Of a DNA stretch of 64,000 bases, positions 27,219-36,911 are shown piece after piece. The position numbers and the translations under genes are program-made. The notes below the pieces were generated by a model. That model worked only from the letters and a program-made list of their open reading frames with translations. It was not told the DNA's origin and searched no databases. Positions within the stretch are counted from its first letter, which is position 1, and each line of letters opens with the position of its first letter. Source of the DNA: Paenibacillus sp. FSL H8-0332. Lineage in GTDB: Bacteria; Bacillota; Bacilli; Paenibacillales; Paenibacillaceae. The DNA is taken from the NCBI RefSeq assembly GCF_037963835.1, contig NZ_CP150145.1, forward strand, positions 1,426,001 through 1,490,000, read 5' to 3'.

Positions 27219-28976
27219 TTGAGCTATTTCCGGAAGCAATCATTCCGCAGTAAATTAAAAACCGCATTCCTGGCCGTGATCCTCCTCTCCGTGCTGATGA
27301 CCGGGGGGCTGTCGTATTCCATCTCGGCAGCGGTTCTGGAGAAGAATGCGCTGCAGCTTACCCAGGATAACGTTGTCAAATCGGCACAGATTATTGATGA
27401 GAAGCTGAACAAGCTGATGCTGATTATGATGACCTTCATGATCAGCCAGCCCTTTCACGATATGATGAGGGATGTCGTCACCGGGGACACGGGCCGGTAT
27501 TATACTCACCTGAATGATCTTGATAACGTTTTCTCACAAGCACGGATTGCCGAGCCGTTGATCCATTCCATTTATGTGTCCACGCCGATCGGGGAGTTCT
27601 ACCCTTCCTCGATGAACCGGAACCGTCTGACGGAGTTCAAGGATACCTTACTATATGAGCGGATCGAACAGGAGAAGAAGAATACATGGGTTGAAGGCCA
27701 TGAGGACATGCTCTTCTCCGGGAAGGAACGGGTGATTTCACTGATTCTGGAACCTATATTTGATACAGCGGTCCGCGGGGTCTATATCATCGTCAACATC
27801 CGTGAAGACGGCTTCCGCAAGCTGGTGAGCGGGGACACCGGCGGCGGGGCGCGCAGCTTCCTGCTGAACGCGGCAGGCAGTCCCGTCTATTCTATGAAGG
27901 ACCCGCTCGTCCTGCAGGCGGTGGAGGGCCGTGATCTGACCGGCATGATCAGCAGCAGCCGCGATCTCAGCAATACTTTTAAGCTGGGCGGGGAATCGTA
28001 TCTGCTGAACTATGCGCATCTGGGCATCGCCGATTGGACGATGATCACGATTCAGTCCAAGGCCGGCGTGCTGAAGGATATGATCTATGTGAAATGGCTG
28101 CTCGTGGTGGTCGCCCTCGTCGCCTTCACTGTTACCATGATGGTATCAGGAGCTTTTACCCGTTATCTGCTGCGTCCGCTGCAAGGTCTGATGAAGGTGA
28201 TGAAGCGGGTGGAGAGCAATGATCTGACGGCAAGATTCGAGAGCGGGGGCGGAGACGAGCTGGCCCAGGTCGGGATGCGGTTCAACCAGATGCTGGAGCA
28301 GATCGTAGTGCTGATCGGAGAGGTCACACAGGCGCAGACCAATAAGCGCTCGGCAGAGATCAAGGCCTTGTCGGCGCAGATGGACCCTCATTTCCTGTAC
28401 AATACGCTGAATACGATCTACTGGAAGCTGAATCTGAAGCAAGTGAAGCAGTCGCAGAGCATGGTCATGTCGCTGTCCCGGCTGTTCCAGCTCGGGCTGA
28501 ACAAGGGGCAGGAGATCACTACGCTGTCTAAGGAACTGGAGCATGTCCGCATGTATCTGGAACTGCAATGCAGCTGCTATGAAGGGCTGTTCCGTTATGA
28601 GATTTATGTCGAGGATGAAGCGCTGGTTACCCTCCCGATTCCGCGCATTCTGCTGCAGCCGCTGGTGGAGAATAGTATTCTGCATGGCTTCCGCAACCGG
28701 GAGAGCGGGGGGATAATTGAGCTCGAAGTCTTCGATGAGGGAGCACGCTGGTGTATCAAGGTCAGCGACAATGGAACTGGTATGGACGAGGAGGCGGTCC
28801 GTGCATTGTTCCGGCGGGAATCGGAGAAGGGCTATGCCGTATCCAATCTGATCCGCAGGCTGCAGCTCTACTATGGGGACAGTGCTGCATTACGGGTGGA
28901 CAGCGATCCTGGCCGGGGGACGGCAGTTAGTATATCTTTACCCAAACGGGAGGAGCATCAGGATGGACGATCATAA
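27219..28976 (+). CDS. YesM-family sensor histidine kinase (cassette 1)
   Basis: A 585-residue membrane kinase. Membrane helices lie near residues 14-36 and 290-312, with an extracytoplasmic sensor between them, then a HAMP region. The His_kinase domain has His391 in QMDPHFLYNTLNTI, and the ATPase domain has QPLVENSILHGF and DNGTGMDEEAV. I chose the TTG at 27219 because AGGAAGG lies ten bases upstream; the GTG at 27210 nearly touches that site. It pairs with the overlapping response regulator and presumably senses an external glycan or a loaded binding protein. Confidence 0.9.
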   Translation: MSYFRKQSFRSKLKTAFLAVILLSVLMTGGLSYSISAAVLEKNALQLTQDNVVKSAQIIDEKLNKLMLIMMTFMISQPFHDMMRDVVTGDTGRYYTHLNDLDNVFSQARIAEPLIHSIYVSTPIGEFYPSSMNRNRLTEFKDTLLYERIEQEKKNTWVEGHEDMLFSGKERVISLILEPIFDTAVRGVYIIVNIREDGFRKLVSGDTGGGARSFLLNAAGSPVYSMKDPLVLQAVEGRDLTGMISSSRDLSNTFKLGGESYLLNYAHLGIADWTMITIQSKAGVLKDMIYVKWLLVVVALVAFTVTMMVSGAFTRYLLRPLQGLMKVMKRVESNDLTARFESGGGDELAQVGMRFNQMLEQIVVLIGEVTQAQTNKRSAEIKALSAQMDPHFLYNTLNTIYWKLNLKQVKQSQSMVMSLSRLFQLGLNKGQEITTLSKELEHVRMYLELQCSCYEGLFRYEIYVEDEALVTLPIPRILLQPLVENSILHGFRNRESGGIIELEVFDEGARWCIKVSDNGTGMDEEAVRALFRRESEKGYAVSNLIRRLQLYYGDSAALRVDSDPGRGTAVSISLPKREEHQDGRS

Positions 28977-30594
28977 GGTAACCCTCTGTATCATTGATGA
29001 TATTAAAAGCGTGGTGGAAGGCCTGACCTGCATGAACTGGGCGGAGCACGGCATCCGGGTGGCAGGGACCGCGGCCAACGGTGAGGATGGGCTGGACCTG
29101 ATCGCGAAGCTGCATCCGGATCTGGTCATTACGGATATCCGTATGCCAAGGATGGACGGGCTGGCCATGCTGCGTGCCGTACTGGAACACCACCGGGACT
29201 GCAAAATTATTCTGGTCAGCGGGTATGCCGACTTCGAATATGCGCAGCAGGCGGTACAACTCGGCGCATTCGACTTCGTGGTTAAGCCTTTTACAGAAGA
29301 GGAGATCATGAAGGCGGTGCTGCGGGCGAAGTCGGAGATTATGGAGGAGCGTTCCAGACAGCATACCCTCCGGGAGATGGAGAACAAGCTGCGGGAGAGT
29401 CTGCCGGTGCTCCGGCAGGAATATTTCGCCCTGCTGGTCAGTCACAGAACGCCGTGGGAGCAGGCGAAGGCGCGCTGGGAATTCCTGAATATCGATCTGA
29501 ATCCGCTGGGGTTCGTGGTGATGCTGCTTGAAATCGATCACTTTCAGGAGCGGGCGGCAGAGCTGTCGATCCGCGAGGTGGAGCTGATCCGCTTCTCCCT
29601 GCTGAATATCACCCAGGAGACCATTGCCGAGCATACGCGATGCGTGGTGTTCCGGGCCAAACATAACCGCTATCTTGCGGTGATGAATGACTGTGGTCCG
29701 GCCAGTGCAGTGGAGATTGCCGAACGCTGCTGCAAGAACATTGAACGGTATACCAAGTTCACGGTATCTGCCGGGGTAGGAGGCCGGGTGGAGGAGACCA
29801 GCGAGCTGCCGGATTCCTACCGCCAGGCGCACCGGGCGCTGGCCCACCATCTGTTCACCGGAGGCAACGCGGCCATTATGTATGATGATGTTCACCAGAA
29901 CGGAAGCCAGGAGCCGCTGGCGCTGGAGTACAAGGACGAGCTGCTGCTGGCGCTGCGCTCCGGCAATGTCAGCCGGACAGGCGCGATCCTCTCAGCGATC
30001 TCAGAAACGCTGCAGAGCCTGAGCTCCGGGCATAATCCCGATTATCTGCTCGTTCTGTATGAGGAGCTGGCCGCATCAGCGATCCGCACCTTCTATGAGC
30101 TGGTTCCGTACGGAGAGATTCAGCCGCTGATCCAGCGGTTTCGGGCGGTGCAGGGAACAGCGGGACTGCCGCTGGCTACCCTCCAGCGGCTGCTGCTGGA
30201 CCTGTGTACAGAGGGGGCCGCCCTGGTGCGCCGCAATAGCCTGTCTGAAGGCCAGAAGGTGATTTATGAAGCGGTAGAGTATATCAAGGGCCGCTTATCC
30301 GAGGATATCACGGTCGGTGAATGCGCGGCGCATGTTCATCTCAGCACCAGCTACTTCTCCAGCCTGTTCAAGAAGGTGAACGGAGTGACCGTTACCCAGT
30401 ATATCACCGCAGCGCGCATTCACCGGGCCAAGCTGCTGTTGGTGGAAGGGGCGCAGGTGCAGGAGGTGGCCTTCGCTGTGGGGTATGAGGAGCGCAGATA
30501 CTTCAGCGAGATGTTCAAGAAGATTACCGGCCAGACACCGTCGGAGTTCAGGGCGGGGTACCACCCGGACCGCCAGGAGGAGCCCTACCATTGA
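28963..30594 (+). CDS. YesN-family AraC-type response regulator (cassette 1)
   Basis: A 543-residue regulator. The receiver domain has Asp58 in VITDIRMPRMDG and a late VVKPF Lys. A central region of unclear role spans about residues 150-430. Two AraC helix-turn-helix motifs fill the C-terminus (VGECAAHVHLSTSYFSSLFK and EVAFAVGYEERRYFSEMFKK). The ATG at 28963 lies inside the end of the kinase gene, with GGAGGAG upstream. The 3' end overlaps the next regulator gene by four bases. Confidence 0.92.
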   Translation: MDDHKVTLCIIDDIKSVVEGLTCMNWAEHGIRVAGTAANGEDGLDLIAKLHPDLVITDIRMPRMDGLAMLRAVLEHHRDCKIILVSGYADFEYAQQAVQLGAFDFVVKPFTEEEIMKAVLRAKSEIMEERSRQHTLREMENKLRESLPVLRQEYFALLVSHRTPWEQAKARWEFLNIDLNPLGFVVMLLEIDHFQERAAELSIREVELIRFSLLNITQETIAEHTRCVVFRAKHNRYLAVMNDCGPASAVEIAERCCKNIERYTKFTVSAGVGGRVEETSELPDSYRQAHRALAHHLFTGGNAAIMYDDVHQNGSQEPLALEYKDELLLALRSGNVSRTGAILSAISETLQSLSSGHNPDYLLVLYEELAASAIRTFYELVPYGEIQPLIQRFRAVQGTAGLPLATLQRLLLDLCTEGAALVRRNSLSEGQKVIYEAVEYIKGRLSEDITVGECAAHVHLSTSYFSSLFKKVNGVTVTQYITAARIHRAKLLLVEGAQVQEVAFAVGYEERRYFSEMFKKITGQTPSEFRAGYHPDRQEEPYH

Positions 30595-31421
30595 CAGCAT
30601 CCGATCCGCAACGTTGCAGCGTTCTTTATGCCAATTATTTCTCACACACGCAGCCACACTCCGTTCAGTATCAAGAGGGGCTATCCTTCTATCTCTTCAG
30701 ACTTCAGATGGAAGGGACCTGCCACGCTATGGTGCAAGGAAAGTACGAGACCATCATCCCCGGGGATCTGCTGATCTATGCTCCGGATCAGCCGTATGAG
30801 CTGATTGTACAGCCCCGCAGCGCTCCAGGCTCTGGGGGAGTTCAGCCCGCCTCGGATTATTTCCTGATCGGCAGCGGGGAGTGGCTGGACTCCTGGTGGC
30901 AGGACCGCGGGCTGCCGGCCCGGACGAATATCGGCTTCGACGATACGGTCATTACCTTATGGAAGCATATTGCCGGCGAGAAGAAGAAAGTGATGGAGCA
31001 TCAGGAGGAGCTGCTGGATTATCTGTTTAGAACGTTCTGCCTGACGCTGCAGCAGGTGATTCAGGCCAGGCGGCGCACCAAAGGGGCGGAGACCGCCTGT
31101 AAGCTGAAGCAATTCATTGACAATCATGCCCATGAACCGCTCAGCCTGGAGCAGATCTCCGCCTCCGCCGGGTTAAGCATCTCCCGCGCTTCCTCCCTGT
31201 TCAAAGCCGCTTTTGGCCAATCGCCGTTCGCCTACTGCATTGATGTCAGGCTGAAGTCTGCCGAGCAGCAGGTGCTCTACAGCACACTGTCACTGGAGCA
31301 GGTTGCCGACAAAGCGGGCTTCCAGAGCTACGCCCATTTCAGCCGGATGTTCCGGGAACGTTATGGCGCTCCCCCGGGAGAGTACCGGCGCAGCTTCGGC
31401 TTCCGGTTCAATCCCAGGTGA
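30591..31421 (+). CDS. AraC-family regulator translationally coupled to the response regulator
   Basis: A 276-residue regulator with an N-terminal sensor domain (LYANYFSHTQPHSVQYQEG; then GDLLIYAPDQPYEL) and C-terminal AraC helix-turn-helix motifs (LEQISASAGLSISRASSLFK and QVADKAGFQSYAHFSRMFRE). It starts at TTG 30591, overlapping the preceding TGA (TTGA), with CAGGAGGAG upstream. Three regulators in one transcript is more than the usual two-component pair. Its stop overlaps the convergent oxidoreductase gene by 14 bases. Confidence 0.88.
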   Translation: MTASDPQRCSVLYANYFSHTQPHSVQYQEGLSFYLFRLQMEGTCHAMVQGKYETIIPGDLLIYAPDQPYELIVQPRSAPGSGGVQPASDYFLIGSGEWLDSWWQDRGLPARTNIGFDDTVITLWKHIAGEKKKVMEHQEELLDYLFRTFCLTLQQVIQARRRTKGAETACKLKQFIDNHAHEPLSLEQISASAGLSISRASSLFKAAFGQSPFAYCIDVRLKSAEQQVLYSTLSLEQVADKAGFQSYAHFSRMFRERYGAPPGEYRRSFGFRFNPR

Positions 31422-32916
31422 GTCCGGTGGTGTACAGCACCTGATTGGACGCAAGGAGTAAGGCTTGCAGCTTCCCATACTCAACATCCTGAACAATGCC
31501 GTCCGCTTCAAGTGCCAGCACGGCAGCGGTTGCCGCTGATTGTCCCAGAATCATGAAGACCGGCTCCATCCGGATGGAGCCGTAGGCCGCATGAGTGGCC
31601 GACACGCAGACCGGTACGATCAGGTTAGTGCATTCGCTCCGCTTAGGCACCATTGCCCGGTAGCTGATCGGATAAGGCTCGGCCAACCGGATATAGAATC
31701 CGCCTTCTGTGCTCACATGTCCGTCCTCGTTCACATAGTATTGCGTATGATGCGAGTCCATGGCGAAGGAGCCCATTCCGGCCGAATCCGGCACCGGGTT
31801 GTCCCGCCTTACATCATGCTCTGTCACCACATAATCTCCGGTCATTCTGCGGGACTCCCTGATGTAGAGCTGGGAAGGCCAGTGGCCGCTGTCCCCGAAC
31901 TCATCGAGCGGCAGGCCCCACGGCTTGTAGGCTTCCCGGATCTCCTCCGGCACCCGCGGATGGTTCTGGATCGTCCAGACATACCCCTGCTGGTAGATAC
32001 GGTGGGCCTCCCATATCTTTTCCCGCGCCGCATATTCCGCCTCCGGATAGCTGTGGTTCATTCCGTTGTAATCTGTAGAAATGCCGCTGTTGTTATTGGA
32101 ATCAGTCTTATCCGCAGTGACCCGGTTCAATTTGAAGAAGCGTGAGCGCTGCCCCTGCTCAATGGCCCGGAACAGAATCTCATAATCGGCTTCGTTATAG
32201 CCCTCAGGCTTGCCGATCATCATCCGGTTGTCGGGATTGTCTGTCAGACACATGCGGAAGTTATAGGCTTGCAGCTTACGGTCCCCCTCGCCGGCATTGC
32301 CGCCGCGGTCTGCATTTACACGCGGGAGTAGTCCGCTCGAAGGCACTCCTTTAATGACATAGGGGTCAATTCCCGGAGGGAGTTCGTTCAGTTCAGGTCC
32401 GGGCTGAATGCCGTTTAACGTCTCCCCGTATTGTGCGTTCGGCTCCCGTCCGACCACATAGGACACGCCGCAATGGCCCATCAGGTCTCCCTCGTAAGAG
32501 GCGTCAATGAACATTTTACCGTGATAGACCTTCCCGGATTCCATAGTAATGGAGGTGATTCTTGCGCCTTGCCGGGTTACCCCATTCTTAAGCTCCAGCC
32601 TTTCCCCGCAGACGACTTCAAGATGATGCTCCGCCACCCAGTCCTGCAGCACCTCAAGCGCAACCTTGGGCTCGAACAGCCAGCACGCCCCGTCCTGCGC
32701 ATATTTCTGCGCAATCCGCTGATAGAATTCCAGAGACAGGCCGCCGACTGCCTCTTTCATTCCCACATCCGTATCCCCCAGCCCTCCGGTGGTCATGCCG
32801 CCGATCCTCCGGCTCTGCTCGATAACTACCGCACTTTTCCCCATGATAGTTGCCTGGACAGCCGCTGTAATGCCTGCAGCCGTTCCGCCGTATATGACAA
32901 GATCATACTGTTTCAT
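31408..32916 (-). CDS. FAD-dependent oxidoreductase 1
   Basis: A 502-residue FAD_oxidored-type flavoprotein with dinucleotide-binding loop GGTAAG at residues 10-15, after YDLVIYG, and a GGMTTGGLGDTDVGM segment near 40-54. There is no signal peptide. A C-terminal segment reads HAAYGSIRMEPVFMILGQSA. The substrate is unknown; in sugar gene clusters such enzymes are thought to oxidise sugars or related compounds. An ATG at 32916 gives the standard family start, but AGGAGG lies 12 bases away, and an in-frame ATG at 32925 has it only three bases away. It is divergent from the GH130-like gene. Confidence 0.82.
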   Translation of the reverse strand: MKQYDLVIYGGTAAGITAAVQATIMGKSAVVIEQSRRIGGMTTGGLGDTDVGMKEAVGGLSLEFYQRIAQKYAQDGACWLFEPKVALEVLQDWVAEHHLEVVCGERLELKNGVTRQGARITSITMESGKVYHGKMFIDASYEGDLMGHCGVSYVVGREPNAQYGETLNGIQPGPELNELPPGIDPYVIKGVPSSGLLPRVNADRGGNAGEGDRKLQAYNFRMCLTDNPDNRMMIGKPEGYNEADYEILFRAIEQGQRSRFFKLNRVTADKTDSNNNSGISTDYNGMNHSYPEAEYAAREKIWEAHRIYQQGYVWTIQNHPRVPEEIREAYKPWGLPLDEFGDSGHWPSQLYIRESRRMTGDYVVTEHDVRRDNPVPDSAGMGSFAMDSHHTQYYVNEDGHVSTEGGFYIRLAEPYPISYRAMVPKRSECTNLIVPVCVSATHAAYGSIRMEPVFMILGQSAATAAVLALEADGIVQDVEYGKLQALLLASNQVLYTTGLTWD

Positions 32917-33146
32917 CCGGCTCATCTTCCTCCTTGGTAACGATTTTGCCTGCAAAAATGATTATAAGCCGCTGCCCGGACCCGCGTGAATGATGGATCT
33001 TCCTGATTCAGTTGACGGATCTTACTGTTTTGTCCGAAAGTCCGTTTTCAGGGGAAAAGTCTTTTGAATTCGCGGATGGCCTATGATAAGTTGATTGCTG
33101 AAAAACGGAATATGCCCCTGCTTCAGGAGGCAGACCAGGAGGAACT

Positions 33147-34370
33147 ATGAAACCACAATTTCGCTATTTGGACAAACCGGCGCTTGAACCTGTACCAGGC
33201 TGTGACTGGGCGGACAAAATGGTTCTGAATCCGGCGATCATTCAGGACCCTGACTCGGATGACATTCATATGCTGTTTCGGGCAACCGGCCCGTGGCCGC
33301 AGAAGAGAAGAGAGGGCTGTCATGATCCCTATCCGATTTTTTTGGGCTATGCGCGGAGCAGGGATCGGGGAGAGACCTGGGAGGCAGATTTTTCAAGACC
33401 AGCTCTGGCTCCGGCCCTCGGGTATGAAGAGGATGAATTGTACATCACGGACATTTACGGAAAAAAGGTGCGGAATTATGCCAACGGCTGTGTGGAGGAC
33501 CCCCGTATCTTTTATATCGGGAACGAGCTGTATGTCACGGTGGCCTGCCGGGCGTTTCCCCCTGGCCCTTACTGGCTTAGCAGCCAGCAGCCTCCGGTCC
33601 AGACGCGCTTTGAATACGTACCGGATTGGATTTTTGCTGGAGAGGGTACGGACCCGTTCATTCAATCAGCCCGGGTGAATGATACGGTCAGCGTTCTGTA
33701 CAAGCTGAATTTAGCCAAGCTGAAGGAAGGGGAATATGAAGACGCTTTCGGGTACGTAGGCCCGCTTACCGAGGGGCATGTCAGCGATAACCGTGATGTG
33801 TTCCTGTTTCCTGAGCAGATGAGGATTGCAGGTAAATGGCAATATGTGATGCTGCACCGGCCGATGAATGTCCTTCCCTTTGCCGGAGGGGAGCGGGCGG
33901 GCAAGCCTTCTATCTATCTGGCAGCGGCGGAATCGATCGCGGATTTCGCTTCACCTGCAGCAGTCCACCGGCTGCTGGCCAGTCCGCTGTTTGATTGGGA
34001 GGATAACCGTGTGGGGGCAAGCTGGCCGCCTATAGCCCTTGGGAATCAGGAGTGGCTGGTGGCTTATCATGCGAAGAAGAATGTGCAGTTTGGATATACA
34101 CAGTCCTTCATGATCCTACGGGAGCAGGAGAATGATTTCCCGGTCATTGTCCACCGCTGCTCCGACCGTCTGATGTACGCCGAGCGGGATTGGGAGATGC
34201 CGGAGGATTACCCTACGCCTTGTCTGTTTACCACGGGAGGCATTGTCATGGGGGAGGACTTAATCATGTCTTATGGTGCTGCGGATCAGAAGGCGGGCAT
34301 CGCCTGGGTCCATTTTGCGGAGTTATTGGAGTACATTCGGACATTTGATGAGAACGGCATCCTGCTGTAA
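33147..34370 (+). CDS. GH130-like beta-propeller enzyme
   Basis: A 407-residue cytosolic protein with the GH43/GH130-superfamily beta-propeller fold. The key motif NGCVEDPRIF has candidate catalytic Asp118. GH130 enzymes are mannosyl phosphorylases or hydrolases acting on beta-1,2- or beta-1,4-mannosides. It is distinct in sequence from the two GH130 genes at 41064 and 49187 (which have YDPR instead of EDPR). CAGGAGGAA precedes the ATG. It leads to the importer genes of cassette 1. Confidence 0.75.
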   Translation: MKPQFRYLDKPALEPVPGCDWADKMVLNPAIIQDPDSDDIHMLFRATGPWPQKRREGCHDPYPIFLGYARSRDRGETWEADFSRPALAPALGYEEDELYITDIYGKKVRNYANGCVEDPRIFYIGNELYVTVACRAFPPGPYWLSSQQPPVQTRFEYVPDWIFAGEGTDPFIQSARVNDTVSVLYKLNLAKLKEGEYEDAFGYVGPLTEGHVSDNRDVFLFPEQMRIAGKWQYVMLHRPMNVLPFAGGERAGKPSIYLAAAESIADFASPAAVHRLLASPLFDWEDNRVGASWPPIALGNQEWLVAYHAKKNVQFGYTQSFMILREQENDFPVIVHRCSDRLMYAERDWEMPEDYPTPCLFTTGGIVMGEDLIMSYGAADQKAGIAWVHFAELLEYIRTFDENGILL

Positions 34371-34514
34371 CAAGGAGCCCGGCCGGACCTTCGTGGAGCA
34401 TATCATAGAATTCTGTCCCTCAAGAGTGAGTCTGCCGCACTCCTTTGGCAGGCGGGGTAGCCTATAATAGAGAACGAGCTCACAATACAAATGTTAATCA
34501 AAGGGGTAGAACGT

Positions 34515-35930
34515 ATGCAGAAAAAATGGTTGGGTCTCAGCCTGAGCCTCATGCTGGCCGCCGGAATCGCCGGCTGCGGCGGTAACGGGAACAATAACGG
34601 TAACGGTGCTACGGCGGAGGGAACACCCGGAGCGGCAGCGAGTCCCGCAGCTTCGGCCGCAGCAGAAACAGGTGAGCCGGTACAGCTTAAGTACTGGACG
34701 GATGACCGTCATGACCAGGAATATATCAAGGAACTCATCAACAAGTTCAATGAGACGAACGGCGAGAATATCCAGGTGGAACTGACAGTCATGTCTGAGA
34801 ATTACGCGCAGAGCGTTGACATTGCCTTCACCAGCAACCAGGCACCGGATATCCTCCGTCTGAAGAGCGGCAATACCCCCGAATTTGTCAAAAAAGGCTA
34901 TCTGGCTCCGATTGACGGTTACCTGACCGATGAGATCAAAACGAAATTCGGCAGTCTGCTGATCGATGGTGTCAACCGTTTTGACGGCAAGGTGTATTCT
35001 TTGGCCAATACCGGCCTCACCCTGCGTCTGATCTACAATAAGGATCTCTTTGACAAAGCAGGCATCGCGAATCCTCCGGCATCGCTGCAGGAAATGGTCG
35101 ATGACGCCAAAAAAATTACCGAAGCCGGCAAATCGGAGGGCGTATACGGCTTCGCGCTGAACTTCAAAAGCCCGAAGGCGGCCTTTGACCGTTCGATCCG
35201 CGAGATTCTCTCCTTGAGCGGCTACCAGGGCCTTGGCTTTGACCTGAAGACAGGCCAGTTCGACTTCGCGCCTTACTCTCAGGTTATCGAGTATTTCAAG
35301 CAGATGTACGAAGACAGAAGTATTCTGCCGGGGGCGGAGACACTGGATATCGACCCGCTGCGCGCCCAATTTGCCGCAGGCAAAATCGGCATGTACCTCA
35401 GCTTCTCGACGGAGCCCGGCGTATACCAGGACCAGTTCCCGACAGAAATCAACTGGGCAGGTGCCCTGGCCCCTACGCTGGACGGGCAGATTAAGGGAAC
35501 CTCGGAGATCGTATCCGCCGGCACCTGGCTCGGGATCAGCGCGAAATCGGCGCATCAGGAGGCCGCCTGGAAATTCATGCAGTACATGTACGGCGACGAT
35601 ATTCTGAAGACGTATCATGAGAAGGGCTTCGGGATTGCTGTAGTGCCGAGTATTGTGGAGCAGGCCAAAAAGCCGGAAATTGGCGGTATGGAAGGCTTCC
35701 TGGTCGGTGAGCATGACTCGCTCTGGCCTGCTGTGCCGAACGTCACGCCGGAAGGCTCTACCTATGCGGATGCTTTCTTCAAGTATATGCTCTCGGGCGG
35801 GGATGCCAAGGCCATTGCTGCTGATCTGAATACAAGATACAATGACGCATTGTCCAAAGCAGTGGAGAAGGGTGAGGTTACCGTTACACCGGACCCGGCC
35901 TTTGATCCAATGAAGCCGCAGGGAGAATAA
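34515..35930 (+). CDS. Sugar ABC transporter substrate-binding lipoprotein (cassette 1)
   Basis: A 471-residue solute-binding protein with a lipobox IAGC, lipidated Cys21. An Asn/Gly/Ala-rich linker follows. The mature part begins LKYWTDDRHDQEYIKELI. It is clearly paralogous to the protein at 45868: shared segments include YGFALNFKSP and LDIDPLRAQFA. I chose the ATG at 34515 (AAAGGGG nine bases upstream) rather than ATG 34491. A TATAAT at 34463-34468 may be its -10 box, without a good -35. Confidence 0.92.
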   Translation: MQKKWLGLSLSLMLAAGIAGCGGNGNNNGNGATAEGTPGAAASPAASAAAETGEPVQLKYWTDDRHDQEYIKELINKFNETNGENIQVELTVMSENYAQSVDIAFTSNQAPDILRLKSGNTPEFVKKGYLAPIDGYLTDEIKTKFGSLLIDGVNRFDGKVYSLANTGLTLRLIYNKDLFDKAGIANPPASLQEMVDDAKKITEAGKSEGVYGFALNFKSPKAAFDRSIREILSLSGYQGLGFDLKTGQFDFAPYSQVIEYFKQMYEDRSILPGAETLDIDPLRAQFAAGKIGMYLSFSTEPGVYQDQFPTEINWAGALAPTLDGQIKGTSEIVSAGTWLGISAKSAHQEAAWKFMQYMYGDDILKTYHEKGFGIAVVPSIVEQAKKPEIGGMEGFLVGEHDSLWPAVPNVTPEGSTYADAFFKYMLSGGDAKAIAADLNTRYNDALSKAVEKGEVTVTPDPAFDPMKPQGE

Positions 35931-35940
35931 CGGGTTACAC

Positions 35941-35972
35941 AGGGGCTTGTACGGGATTCCCGGATCAGCCCC
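35941..35972 (+). terminator. Hairpin between binding-protein and permease genes (cassette 1)
   Basis: AGGGGCT / AGCCCCT with an inner CGGGA/TCCCG stem is followed by TTTGC. It resembles the hairpins at the same position in the other two importer operons. Confidence 0.65.
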
Positions 35973-35998
35973 TTTGCTATCCTTGAAGGAGACTAATT

Positions 35999-36898
35999 AT
36001 GATTTACAAATGGAAAAGACTTGGGGAGAATTCCCTGTTCCTGGCACCGAGCATCATTCTGACACTCACGCTCGGCATCTATCCTCTGATCTGGATGCTG
36101 CGCTATATGTTCTATGATTATGCCGGATACGGCGAGGCGCTGTTTACCGGGCTGGACAATTTCAGCCGGCTGCTGCGGGATACCCTGTTCTGGGAATCGG
36201 TCGGCAATACCTTCATTTTTGCCGGAGGGAAGCTGCTGCTGACCCTGCCGCTGTCGCTGCTGCTGGCTGTTATTCTCAACGGCAGACTGCGCGGGTCAAA
36301 TCTGCTCAGGGGAATTTATTTCATGCCGACGGTCATTAGTACCGCGGTCATCTCTGTTGTTTTTTATAACATCTTTAATTCCTATAACGGGATGGTTAAC
36401 ACAGTTCTGATGAAGCTGCATCTCGTCTCCCAGCCGGTCGACTGGCTCGGTCCGAAGCACGCCATGCTGACGGTTATTCTTGTGGCCGTATGGGGTGCCG
36501 TCGGGAACTATATGCTGCTCTTTCTCGCCGGGCTGCAGAGCATTCCGCAGGACCTGTACGAGAGCGCGTCCATCGACGGAGCGAACGCCGGAAGACGCTT
36601 CTGGAATATTACGCTTCCGATGCTGGCTCCGGTAGCCCAGATGGTCATTATGCTGGCGATTATCGCTTCGCTGAAGGGCTATGAGAGCATCATGGTCATC
36701 ACCGAAGGCGGACCGATCGGCAAAACGGAAGTCATGTATCTCTATCTCTACAAGCTGCTATTCCCTGTATCCACCGGTTCACCGGTAACGCAGCAGCTCG
36801 GTTACGGCAGCGCCGTGGGCTTCGCCACCGCTGTGATTGTCGGAGCGGTAACCGGCCTGTACTTCTTCTTCAGCCGCAAAATGAACAAGGTGTATTAG
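35999..36898 (+). CDS. Sugar ABC transporter permease (MalF type, cassette 1)
   Basis: A 299-residue protein with about six membrane helices. The EAA loop is ESASIDGANAGRRFWNITLP. It shares MYLYLYKLLFPVSTGSPV with its paralogue at 47363 in a slightly different form. It starts 68 bases after the binding-protein gene; AAGGAG precedes the ATG. Confidence 0.92.
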   Translation: MIYKWKRLGENSLFLAPSIILTLTLGIYPLIWMLRYMFYDYAGYGEALFTGLDNFSRLLRDTLFWESVGNTFIFAGGKLLLTLPLSLLLAVILNGRLRGSNLLRGIYFMPTVISTAVISVVFYNIFNSYNGMVNTVLMKLHLVSQPVDWLGPKHAMLTVILVAVWGAVGNYMLLFLAGLQSIPQDLYESASIDGANAGRRFWNITLPMLAPVAQMVIMLAIIASLKGYESIMVITEGGPIGKTEVMYLYLYKLLFPVSTGSPVTQQLGYGSAVGFATAVIVGAVTGLYFFFSRKMNKVY

Positions 36899-36911
36899 GA
36901 GGCTTATCCAA

